Assembly: GCA_964448405.1 (NCBI GenBank)
Contig: CAYUVW010000002.1
Location: forward strand, 1-64,000
Length of the DNA stretch: 64,000 bases
Origin: DAORHV01 sp964448405
GTDB lineage: Bacteria; Patescibacteriota; Gracilibacteria; Peribacterales; Peribacteraceae
Direction of reading: 5' to 3'
Within the stretch, counting starts at the first letter, position 1. Each line of letters opens with the position of its first letter. Shown piece after piece: positions 15,161-22,979 of this stretch. The notes beneath the pieces were generated by a model. It had not been told where the DNA came from, ran no database searches, and saw only the letters and a list, made by a program, of their open reading frames with translations. Both the position numbers and the translations under genes were made by a program.

Positions 15161-18100
15161 TCAGACGATTTTCTCACAACGTGAGTTGATGACTTCGGCG
15201 ACGATGGACGCAATGATGATCAGCCCTCCTCCGACGAAGAACAGCACGTTTGTGTTGATGGTGTGACGGAAGAACAACAACTCGAACAAGAACGCGATGA
15301 ACGGCGCCAAATTCAGCATCATGAACGCCAGCAAGCCGTCGATGCGCTTGAATGCCTCGAACGTGAGCACCAATCCGACGAGAGTAATAACACCCACGCC
15401 GATATTGGTCACCCACTGATTCATGGTCAGATTGAAGGTGATGTCGAGACCGAAGAAGAGATTGCCACCCAGAATCATCGCAAGCGTAGCGGCTGCGATC
15501 CAGACGAAATGATGCGTGGCGAGCGAGATGGTATTGGTGGCCACGCCGCTGTATTTCACGTAGTGAATGTTGCTCATCATGAAGGCAACGTCCGAAAACG
15601 CGATCATGAGCGCGAACAAGTCGCCAAGCGCGCCTTGAGCCGTAGTTTGGAAATCGTTGTACACCAGCATGGTTCCACCGAGCGCACTGAGGCCGAACAA
15701 CATGAAAATCTGCTGAATGCTCTTGGGTGAATTCAGGTACGAAATGCGGCGGCGCCAAACCAAGAACGCCAGCAGCAATGCGAATACCGGCGCGTAGCTG
15801 AGCACCAAGTTCACGTTGGTGGCGGTGGTGAACAGCAGGCTCTTGTGCAGGAAGTAGTTGTACGACAAGTTGGCGAAAACGATGATCCAGAAATAGCGAT
15901 TGTAGGGGGTTTTGTACGCCAGTTTTTGGCCGGATTTGTAGAACAAATTCAGGATGAAGATAGCCGCAAAGCCCGATATCGCTCCGGCCACGGCCCAAAT
16001 ATGCACACGCAAGAGCGGACTGAGGGTTTGAATCGACGTGTAGCGGATCAACACCGGTTCGATGCCCCAAATAAACACCGCGCCGAACCGCAACAGGTAC
16101 CCCGTGATTTTTTGGCGCCTTGCATTCTTGATGCTCTTAGCTCCGGCGATTGTAAGTGCGGCGCTCGGCGCACGTCGGGGCTCCAACTCGAACAATGTGC
16201 GCACGAATCGGTACCCCAAGAACAGCATGGCGAACGTAAACAGGAACAACACCATGAGCAGCGGAACTTGGCCGGTAAGCACCGGCAACTTCCACATGAC
16301 AAGCAGCACGCCGAATACGTTGAGAACGAATCCAAGGCCGAAAAACCATTGCTCGCGACGCATGCTCAACACGTAATGCTGCAGCAGGGACAAGAAATAG
16401 TAGTTGGCACCCAAAATAGGAATGAGCGGCAACACATGCAGCAAGAACAGCGGCATGGACGGAACGCCGGCGAACGCCTTGTAGTACTGCGGCAAGAGCA
16501 GCACGTAGCCGACCAAAACGCCCAGCGCCACAAGGAACGACAACGTCAGACCGGCTCGCTGATGCATGGACAGCATCGTTTGCACTTTGGAAATCCAATC
16601 TTGGCGCTCCAAAATGTCGATGAAGTCAGCGAAATGCAGGCGATCAAGTGACGCACCGGACAGATAAATTTCGAACGTGTGCGTCGCAGCATCGAAACGA
16701 ATGACCGTTCCCGTAATGCTCACATCCGCCTCTTGAATCAGCTGATTCAGGCGAACTTGCACATCGCGCTGGCGATCGGAAGTACCCGATACGCACAAGC
16801 GGAAGTTATAGCCTTTGCGCTGCAACAAGCGAACGAACGGGAATCGACGGTGCTCCGGATACAAGTAGAACACAATGTCGCGCGCGCGAAGCACGCCTTC
16901 GCCGATCATGGTGATGACATCCTCGAAATCGCGGCGACGGAAGTGATCTGCAACGTGCTGCTGCTTGGCTTTTGGCAAATCGCGTACAAGACCCTTTTTG
17001 TAGAAATCGAGTTCACGCTGCAGCAAATCCATGCCAAGCATGATCTTCTCGGAACGGTCACGCTGCTTCAGTACGTCGACGATCATGGAGCGTGCCAATC
17101 GTGTCTTCACATATTTGAGCCAATCGAACGTAATCACTTCATGATCCGCCATGGTCACGTACACGTCGTCATCGGGCTTCAGAATGTGCGATAGCGCCGC
17201 AGGTTGGCCATCGATGCTGATGTGCTCTGCATTGCCGGCTCGTTCGCGGTACAACGCATAGACGGCATCCAGCGCGGTGGAATCCTTCGGAATGGCAATG
17301 CGCTGGCGATCCACGCAGACGGACATTGTTTCCCGCAGAATGTCCGATTCCAACGCATCCCAGAACTCGCCGCTATTTTCACGTGTCTGCAAATCAATTT
17401 CCGCCGAACGCTGCAACCAGGAGAATTTCGGACCGACACCCGCGCCGCGAAACAAGAATGTGGTTACGCCGAACTGGGCCTGCTCGTGCATTTCCGCAGT
17501 GCGCAAACGAATGTCGATCACCACGCCGTCGGGCAGGGTGACGTGCGTGTGCAAGCTGCGGTAACCGGACTCCGCCGGTACCGCGATATAGTCGCGGAAC
17601 TTGCCGCTGACCGGGCGATACAGCGTATGAATATGCTTCAGAAGCTGGTAGCACGCCTCTTCGCTTTTTACGATCACGACTACAGAAAACGCATCGCTGG
17701 CAGCCGGTTGCCACATGCGCTCGCGCATACGCTGCAGAAATTTCAACAAATCGCGCGGCTGCATTTCCAGCATCTCCAGTGCGTTGTGCTCATCTTCTGC
17801 TCGCAGTTGACGCTCAATGGATGGAAACAGCAGTTCGCCTTGGGCGCACTCTGCATCGCGCAGTTTTTTCGCACGCTCACCGTCGTCGTCGAACGCATAC
17901 GGTACGCAGAAATCGGCAAACGTCTGGCGTACGTCGCGCATGCCCAAGTGCAATGCCAGCTTGTGATAGACGTTCAGCGTTTCCAGCGCAAAACGCTTGC
18001 GACGTTCGGGGCTGGGCAACAAGTCGATGGTGTAAATGTTGTGCAGGCGGTCGGCCAGCTTGATGATGGCCACCCGGATGTCGCGGCGCATGACGTCGAA

Positions 18101-18478
18101 CAGCTTGCGCAGCGTTTCCGTCTTACGATCCAAGGGCAGATCGTGATCCAAATCGGCATTCGTGAATTTGGTGACCCCGTCCACAAGCAGCGCAACGTGC
18201 CTGCCAAAGCGACTGGTGATTTCATCTTTCTTGACCGGCGCATCTTCCAAAACGTCGTGCAACAAGGCTGCAATGACCGTATCGCGGTCGCCATGCCACT
18301 GGCCGATGATCTCGGCCACTTCAATGACATGGTTCACGTACGGCGAACCATCGTGACGCGTTTGTCCGGCATGCGCTTCGCAAGCCAGCTTGTACGCGTC
18401 GCGCACATCATGGAGGTGATTCTCGGAAAGGTATCCGAGAATGCTCTCCAGCCGAGAGAAATCATGAATGGAATGCAC
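15161..18478 (-). CDS. RelA/SpoT-like (p)ppGpp hydrolase fused to a DMT-type (EamA) membrane transporter
   Basis: A 1105-residue protein in one uninterrupted frame. Residues 20-150 are an intact RelA/SpoT HD domain (NHVIEVAEII, LLHDVLEDA, IKLADRLHN). Residues 245-345 resemble the synthetase domain (FRDYIAV, GYRSLHTHV, IDIRLRT), but the Arg/Lys-rich ATP-binding helix is missing, the usual PK before this block is PA, and the catalytic E of the ExxIRT region is D. TGS is at 385-445, a helical region follows, and an ACT-like domain is at 555-625. From 642 to the end are about 14 membrane helices: four extra, then two EamA repeats (about 795-1095). It likely hydrolyses (p)ppGpp at the membrane. 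The start is GTG 18478, with -10 TATACT at 18497-18502. Confidence 0.85.
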   Translation of the reverse strand: MHSIHDFSRLESILGYLSENHLHDVRDAYKLACEAHAGQTRHDGSPYVNHVIEVAEIIGQWHGDRDTVIAALLHDVLEDAPVKKDEITSRFGRHVALLVDGVTKFTNADLDHDLPLDRKTETLRKLFDVMRRDIRVAIIKLADRLHNIYTIDLLPSPERRKRFALETLNVYHKLALHLGMRDVRQTFADFCVPYAFDDDGERAKKLRDAECAQGELLFPSIERQLRAEDEHNALEMLEMQPRDLLKFLQRMRERMWQPAASDAFSVVVIVKSEEACYQLLKHIHTLYRPVSGKFRDYIAVPAESGYRSLHTHVTLPDGVVIDIRLRTAEMHEQAQFGVTTFLFRGAGVGPKFSWLQRSAEIDLQTRENSGEFWDALESDILRETMSVCVDRQRIAIPKDSTALDAVYALYRERAGNAEHISIDGQPAALSHILKPDDDVYVTMADHEVITFDWLKYVKTRLARSMIVDVLKQRDRSEKIMLGMDLLQRELDFYKKGLVRDLPKAKQQHVADHFRRRDFEDVITMIGEGVLRARDIVFYLYPEHRRFPFVRLLQRKGYNFRLCVSGTSDRQRDVQVRLNQLIQEADVSITGTVIRFDAATHTFEIYLSGASLDRLHFADFIDILERQDWISKVQTMLSMHQRAGLTLSFLVALGVLVGYVLLLPQYYKAFAGVPSMPLFLLHVLPLIPILGANYYFLSLLQHYVLSMRREQWFFGLGFVLNVFGVLLVMWKLPVLTGQVPLLMVLFLFTFAMLFLGYRFVRTLFELEPRRAPSAALTIAGAKSIKNARRQKITGYLLRFGAVFIWGIEPVLIRYTSIQTLSPLLRVHIWAVAGAISGFAAIFILNLFYKSGQKLAYKTPYNRYFWIIVFANLSYNYFLHKSLLFTTATNVNLVLSYAPVFALLLAFLVWRRRISYLNSPKSIQQIFMLFGLSALGGTMLVYNDFQTTAQGALGDLFALMIAFSDVAFMMSNIHYVKYSGVATNTISLATHHFVWIAAATLAMILGGNLFFGLDITFNLTMNQWVTNIGVGVITLVGLVLTFEAFKRIDGLLAFMMLNLAPFIAFLFELLFFRHTINTNVLFFVGGGLIIIASIVAEVINSRCEKIV

Positions 18479-18578
18479 GGAAGGGCGTTACCTTCGAGTA
18501 TATACGCCTTTCGTAGGCATGGACCAGCACAAGCACGGCAACTCATGGAAATCTGCATCGCAAAAACCCCCGTACACG

Positions 18579-18599
18579 AAAAAAGGGCCCGAAGGCCCT
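18579..18599 (-). terminator. Intrinsic terminator of the 10-residue peptide unit
   Basis: AGGGCC/GGCCCT stem with a UUCG tetraloop (minus strand) followed by a run of T. A textbook terminator. Confidence 0.85.
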
Positions 18600-18628
18600 C
18601 TCTTCCTTTTTAAGCTGCGAGGGTCAAA

Positions 18629-18661
18629 TTACTGACCGCAGCCACAACCTGGTCCAACCAT
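18629..18661 (-). CDS. Ten-residue Cys/Gly micropeptide (or sRNA)
   Basis: ATG ORF encoding MVGPGCGCGQ, within a stand-alone transcription unit. Promoter TTGACG-18-TATATT lies on its 5' side, a pyrimidine-rich leader of about 28 nt precedes the ATG, and an intrinsic terminator ends the unit at 18579. The predicted RNA is about 110 nt. The CxC motif could bind a metal or be modified; alternatively the RNA itself is the product. No homologue is known to me. The translated reading is favoured by the leader, which matches those of known genes here. Confidence 0.45.
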   Translation of the reverse strand: MVGPGCGCGQ

Positions 18662-18696
18662 AATGGGGTGTGGGAAAGAAATGAAGTAACAGACAC

Positions 18697-18726
18697 AATA
18701 TACTTTAGACCTTAAGCATTCGTCAA
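18697..18726 (-). promoter_or_regulatory. Strong promoter of the micropeptide/sRNA unit
   Basis: Minus strand -35 TTGACG (18721-18726), 18-bp spacer, -10 TATATT (18697-18702). It is among the best consensus promoters in the window. The start is expected near 18690. Confidence 0.7.
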
Positions 18727-18819
18727 GGGTATAGAGAGGAAAATGCCAGAAAGTACCTCAAACCTTGTCCTATTGATTCTCTACAGATTGCAAAGAACAA
18801 AGATTCTCTCGTAATACGC

Positions 18820-19758
18820 TTAGAGGACCTTCAGTTTTCCCTTGGCGTCGGTGATCGATTTGTAGCCCTTCTTCTCCAAAACGGCCTTCAGTTCGGACTC
18901 TATACGCGCAAAGCAGGCTTCGCCCTCCTCGTAGAACGCCGTACCGATCTGCACCGCATCGGCACCGCACAGCAGATACTCGAATGCATCGGTACCCGTA
19001 CGAATGCCGCCCACGCCAATGACCGCCATTTTGTCTCCGAGCATTTGCGAGAACGCACGTACGTTGGCCAATGCGATCGGCTTAATGAAGTCCCCTCCCA
19101 GTCCGCCGAAGCCGCCTTTGGGCTTAATGAGCGGTTGTTCGGTTTCCGGATCGATAATGAGCGTATTGCCGACCGAGTTGATGCAACACACGAACGCGAG
19201 CGGGTATTTCTTCAGAATCGCACCGATCTGTTCGGTATGGATGGGATCGAAGTACGGCGGAAGCTTTACGCCCATCGGCTTCTTGCCGATCTTCATGATG
19301 CTCCCCAAGATCTCGTCGGTCTTCTGGAAGTCGTAAGCAATCTGCGGCTTACCCTTCACGTTGGGGCACGACAAGTTCACTTCGATGATATCCACCTCGC
19401 TCTCCTGGAACGCCTTCACCAACATCGGGTAGTCGTCCGGCGACAAGCCGGCCACGCTGGCGATGATGGGCTTCTTGGTTTCTTTCTTCAGGCCGGCGGC
19501 GAACTTCACGTATTCCAGGTACCCCAGGTTCGGCAGACCCATGCTGTTAATGGACCCGTACGGCTTCTTCACGAATGCATAGCGCGGCTCCTCGTTGCCA
19601 TCGCGCGGTAGCAGCGTGCAGGATTTCATGACAACCGCAGCGGCGCCCGATCGGGCGATGGTCTGCAATTCGTCCCAGGTGACATCCTTGGGGCCAGACG
19701 CGTTGAAAACGTAACCGGGGAGTGAGACTCCTCCGATGGTCGTGTTGAGGGTGGCCAT
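18820..19758 (-). CDS. pyrD: Dihydroorotate dehydrogenase, class 1-type
   Basis: A 312-residue FMN TIM-barrel enzyme that oxidises dihydroorotate to orotate in pyrimidine synthesis. The segments LNTTIGGVSLPGYVFNASG, PYGSINSMGLPNLG and the catalytic loop NLSCPNVKGKPQIAYD (Cys as the base, class 1 rather than class 2) are clear. The C-terminal phosphate/FMN site is IGVGGIRTGTDAFEYLLCGADAVQIGTAF. No N-terminal membrane helix, so it is soluble. The start is ATG 19758, 8 nt after a possible -10 TACACT. It sits near pyrG, which acts later in the same pathway. Confidence 0.92.
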   Translation of the reverse strand: MATLNTTIGGVSLPGYVFNASGPKDVTWDELQTIARSGAAAVVMKSCTLLPRDGNEEPRYAFVKKPYGSINSMGLPNLGYLEYVKFAAGLKKETKKPIIASVAGLSPDDYPMLVKAFQESEVDIIEVNLSCPNVKGKPQIAYDFQKTDEILGSIMKIGKKPMGVKLPPYFDPIHTEQIGAILKKYPLAFVCCINSVGNTLIIDPETEQPLIKPKGGFGGLGGDFIKPIALANVRAFSQMLGDKMAVIGVGGIRTGTDAFEYLLCGADAVQIGTAFYEEGEACFARIESELKAVLEKKGYKSITDAKGKLKVL

Positions 19759-19839
19759 ATGGGGCAAGTGTAACATTCCGTGGACAGGCGACAACAAAAA
19801 TCGACAATGATTGTGTGTGCCAGTAACCTTGCAGGTCAT

Positions 19840-20766
19840 ATGCACCTCTTGCGCATGATTGAACGGCGTCCCGGACTGATCTTCTGTCTCGCACTCGTGC
19901 TGGGCATCGTAGCCCCGTTGCCATGGAGCATCGGATCGTTGCTGCAATGGCTGATGGGTTTTCTACTGTTCTTGTCGTTCTTGGGAGTGAATCTGGTCCA
20001 CGTGCGCTCCGAGCTGAAGCAACCTGTCCGGTTGGCCGTGCAGATCCTGCTGCAATTCATCCTGCTGCCACTTGCACTGTTCGCCGTGCTGCGCTCGGCC
20101 GGACTACCGACGTATGCCACCGCTGCCATGCTGCTCGCTGCCATGCCGGCAGGATTGGGCAGCCCCGTATTCACAGCTATCGCGCGGGGCCGCATGGAGA
20201 CCAGCGTGGTGTATTCGGTCATCACGCATCTCCTTGTACCGGTCACGGTGCCGCTCTTGTTCTGGATCGCAACCAACGTGGCAGTGCAGGTGGACAGCAT
20301 CGCCATCGCCAAGCAGTTGGCACTTTTGGTAGGCATACCGATGGTGCTCGCCGCCGTAATGCGGACATACGCCGCCGGAGCGGTCGAGTGTACCCGGTCA
20401 TTGCGTAAACCGGCTTCCATCTTGGCGTTGGCTGCCGTCGCGTACATCGCTATCACACCGCACGCCGGAACCATCCGCAGCGATGTCCTATCTGTCATTC
20501 CTTTGCTGGTCGGGCTGTACGTGTTCTATGTCGTCCTATGCCTGGCCGCATTCGCTTGCACCGTGGGTCGCATGCCGGAAGAGCGTGCGGCTATCATCGT
20601 CAGCCGCATCTACATGAACAACGCGCTGGCAATCGTGCTGGCAACGAAGTTCTTCAGCAAAGACGTTGCCTTCGCGATGATCCTCGCAGAAATACCGTGG
20701 TTCACCACATTCAGCGCGTACCTGTGGTTCCAGAAGCGGTTCATGAAGCTGTCGCCTTCGGCATAG
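19840..20766 (+). CDS. Bile acid:sodium symporter (BASS) family transporter
   Basis: About 308 residues with nine or ten transmembrane helices and little else. The pattern GFLLFLSFLGVNL, LAAMPAGLGSPVFTAIARG and YMNNALAIVLATKFF fits the BASS/SBF superfamily, whose crossing helices carry the sodium sites. Bacterial members move organic anions, pantoate or similar metabolites; the substrate here is unknown. The start is uncertain: ATG 19807, 19840 (chosen, nearest to the first helix) or 19855. It is divergent from pyrD and convergent with pyrG (4 bp apart). Confidence 0.7.
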   Translation: MHLLRMIERRPGLIFCLALVLGIVAPLPWSIGSLLQWLMGFLLFLSFLGVNLVHVRSELKQPVRLAVQILLQFILLPLALFAVLRSAGLPTYATAAMLLAAMPAGLGSPVFTAIARGRMETSVVYSVITHLLVPVTVPLLFWIATNVAVQVDSIAIAKQLALLVGIPMVLAAVMRTYAAGAVECTRSLRKPASILALAAVAYIAITPHAGTIRSDVLSVIPLLVGLYVFYVVLCLAAFACTVGRMPEERAAIIVSRIYMNNALAIVLATKFFSKDVAFAMILAEIPWFTTFSAYLWFQKRFMKLSPSA

Positions 20767-20770
20767 ATCA

Positions 20771-22417
20771 TCAGGCCCGCTTCACCGCCTCTTTCATCAT
20801 GGCGGCGAACAACGGATGCGGGCGATGCGGACGGCTCTTGAATTCGGGGTGGAACTGGCTGCCGACCATGAACGGATGGTCCTTCACTTCCACGATCTCC
20901 ATGAGTCCGGTCTTCGGCCATTCGCCCGAGAAGATGAGCCCCTTGTCCTCCAATTGCTTGCGGAACGCGTTGTTGAATTCGTAACGGTGGCGATGGCGCT
21001 CCACAATCTCCGGCGTGCCGTAGGCCTTGGCGGCTTTGGTGCCCGGCTTCAGTTTGCAGCGGTATTCACCCAGGCGCAGCGTGCCTCCTTTCTCGCTGTC
21101 TTTGTGTTGATTGGGCAAGAAGTGCACCACGTATTTGTCGCGACCGAGCTTTCCTTCTTCATCGAATTCCTCGCTCGTCAGCTTGTTGTCACCCAATGCG
21201 GCACGGGCGAACTCAATTGCTAGCAGCTGCGCGCCCAGACACAGTCCCAGGTACGGGACCTTCTTGGTACGGGCGTAGTTGGCAGCCAGAATCTTGCCTT
21301 CAATACCGCGCTTGCCGAACCCGCCCGGCACGATGATGCCGGCGCATGCCTTCAGGCGCTCCCAAGTGTCGGCGTCTTTCTTCTCCAGCTTCTCGCTGTC
21401 GATCCACACGATCTCGGCCTTGCGCTTGTGGAACACCGCCGCCGATTTCACGGATTCGATGACGCTCAGATACGCGTCGTCCAAGTGCGTGTACTTGCCG
21501 ACCAGTGCGATGTGAATGGGCTTCACCGAAGCCTCGTGGCGCTTGCGGCCCTCTTCCCACTCCGTCATGTCTGGGCGCAGGCGGCCGAGTTTGAGCTTGT
21601 CGCCGATGATCTGCGCAATGGCGTATTGCTGGAAGTTGAGCGGCACGTCGTAGATGGAGCTGACGGTGAGCGCCGGAATGACGGCCTCGCGGCGCACGTC
21701 GCAGAAGCGGCTGATTTTGTCCAAAAGCTCCGTCGGGATTTTGTAGTCGGCACGCGCAAGGATGACATCCGGCTGCAGGCCGATGCGACGCAGCTCACGC
21801 ACGGACAACTGCGTGGGCTTAGTCTTCAGCTCCTTTGAACCCTTCAGGTACGGCAACAACGTCAGATGCACATGGAAAATTTGATCGGGACCCATCTCGG
21901 ACTTCATTTGGCGAATAGCCTCCAGGAACGGCTCTCCTTCAATGTCTCCTACCGTGCCGCCGACTTCGACCATCATGATGTCGGTCTTGCTGTCGCGCGC
22001 GGCTCCGATGATGGAATCCTTGATGGCGTTGGTGATGTGCGGAACAACCTGGATGGTACCGCCGAGAAAGTCGCCTTTGCGCTCGCGGCGCAAAACATCC
22101 GTATAAATTTTTCCGGTCGTGACCGTGGACAGCTTGCTCATCGGCTCGTCGATGAAGCGTTCGTAGTGACCCAAATCCAAATCGGTTTCCGCACCGTCAT
22201 CGGTAACGAATACCTCTCCGTGCTGAAACGGACTCATGGTTCCGGGGTCCACGTTCAGGTACGGATCCAGCTTCTGTACGAACACTTTGTAGCCGCACGC
22301 CTTCATGATGGCGCCGATGCTCGCGGCGGCAATACCCTTGCCGAGAGAACTGCAGACACCACCGGTGACAATAATGAATTTGGCGCGTGACTTCGGTGAT
22401 GTGGATGCTTTTTTCAT
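20771..22417 (-). CDS. pyrG: CTP synthase
   Basis: A 548-residue full-length enzyme converting UTP and glutamine to CTP. The synthetase domain begins KFIIVTGGVCSSLGKGIAAASIG (P-loop), with DPYLNVDPGTMSPFQHGEVFVTDDG and EVGGTVGDIEG. The glutaminase half has the nucleophile loop GLCLGAQLLAIEFAR and the C-terminal HPEFKSRP, so the Cys-His-Glu triad is complete. The start is ATG 22417, after a pyrimidine-rich leader. Retaining both pyrD and pyrG indicates at least partial pyrimidine synthesis in this organism. Confidence 0.97.
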   Translation of the reverse strand: MKKASTSPKSRAKFIIVTGGVCSSLGKGIAAASIGAIMKACGYKVFVQKLDPYLNVDPGTMSPFQHGEVFVTDDGAETDLDLGHYERFIDEPMSKLSTVTTGKIYTDVLRRERKGDFLGGTIQVVPHITNAIKDSIIGAARDSKTDIMMVEVGGTVGDIEGEPFLEAIRQMKSEMGPDQIFHVHLTLLPYLKGSKELKTKPTQLSVRELRRIGLQPDVILARADYKIPTELLDKISRFCDVRREAVIPALTVSSIYDVPLNFQQYAIAQIIGDKLKLGRLRPDMTEWEEGRKRHEASVKPIHIALVGKYTHLDDAYLSVIESVKSAAVFHKRKAEIVWIDSEKLEKKDADTWERLKACAGIIVPGGFGKRGIEGKILAANYARTKKVPYLGLCLGAQLLAIEFARAALGDNKLTSEEFDEEGKLGRDKYVVHFLPNQHKDSEKGGTLRLGEYRCKLKPGTKAAKAYGTPEIVERHRHRYEFNNAFRKQLEDKGLIFSGEWPKTGLMEIVEVKDHPFMVGSQFHPEFKSRPHRPHPLFAAMMKEAVKRA

Positions 22418-22504
22418 GGGAGAGATACAGCGGAAAGAGGGCAATCCTTTCGGGGGAACCCTTCGGCTCATGTCTATTTCACGAGCCCGCCGTGTATTCT
22501 ACGC

Positions 22505-22552
22505 AAAACGGGCCGCCGCACAAATGTTTTTTCAGAGAAGTGCAACGGCCCG
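22505..22552 (-). terminator. Intrinsic terminator of the small gene at 22570
   Basis: 13-bp stem (22509-22521 with 22540-22552) that is fully paired if two G-U pairs are allowed, followed by TTTTG on the minus strand. Confidence 0.7.
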
Positions 22553-22569
22553 CTGTTTCTTCGGGTCAA

Positions 22570-22917
22570 TTATTTGCCTTTGGCGGCCTTCTTCGCCTTC
22601 TGTTCGCTCAGAAGACGCTTGGCCTCTTTCGAGCCGAGCTTCACCATTTTCTCGACTTCTTTCTTGGAACTCTTGTAGTACTTGGCAGCGTACTTCTTGC
22701 CCTGGGCAAGCGTCTTTTCCCAATCTTGGCTGTCGACGAAGGTCTTTACTTCCTTCGCGACCTGTCCGCCGTCGGACGAAAGGTGCTTACCAAGGATTTT
22801 GGCCGCCGCACTGGCGTCCTTGGCATCCATGAGTTCGTTGCGGAGCTTCTTGTTGGAGAACACGTAACCGGCCATGACTCCGCCAAGAGATCCGAGGAGC
22901 AAGCTTAATTTCTTCAT
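22570..22917 (-). CDS. Small Lys-rich protein with N-terminal membrane segment
   Basis: A 115-residue protein. Residues 1-21 (MKKLSLLLGSLGGVMAGYVFS) form one glycine-rich hydrophobic segment, and the rest is a charged helix ending in a Lys/Ala tail. The layout resembles YtxH-like stress proteins (one helix plus a long amphipathic region), but no signature confirms this. It has its own terminator, a pyrimidine-rich leader and a possible -10 TAGACT about 30 nt upstream, so it is probably monocistronic. Function unknown. Confidence 0.65.
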   Translation of the reverse strand: MKKLSLLLGSLGGVMAGYVFSNKKLRNELMDAKDASAAAKILGKHLSSDGGQVAKEVKTFVDSQDWEKTLAQGKKYAAKYYKSSKKEVEKMVKLGSKEAKRLLSEQKAKKAAKGK

Positions 22918-22979
22918 AAGGAGTGTGGGGGAGAAACTAGGAGAGAGTCTAGCATTGATGACGAACGAGAAACAGATTC

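Noticed and set aside
17204..18613. 469-aa plus-strand ORF opposite the RelA-like gene
   Set aside because: A long shadow frame of a GC-rich gene; the minus-strand protein has unmistakable HD-domain motifs.
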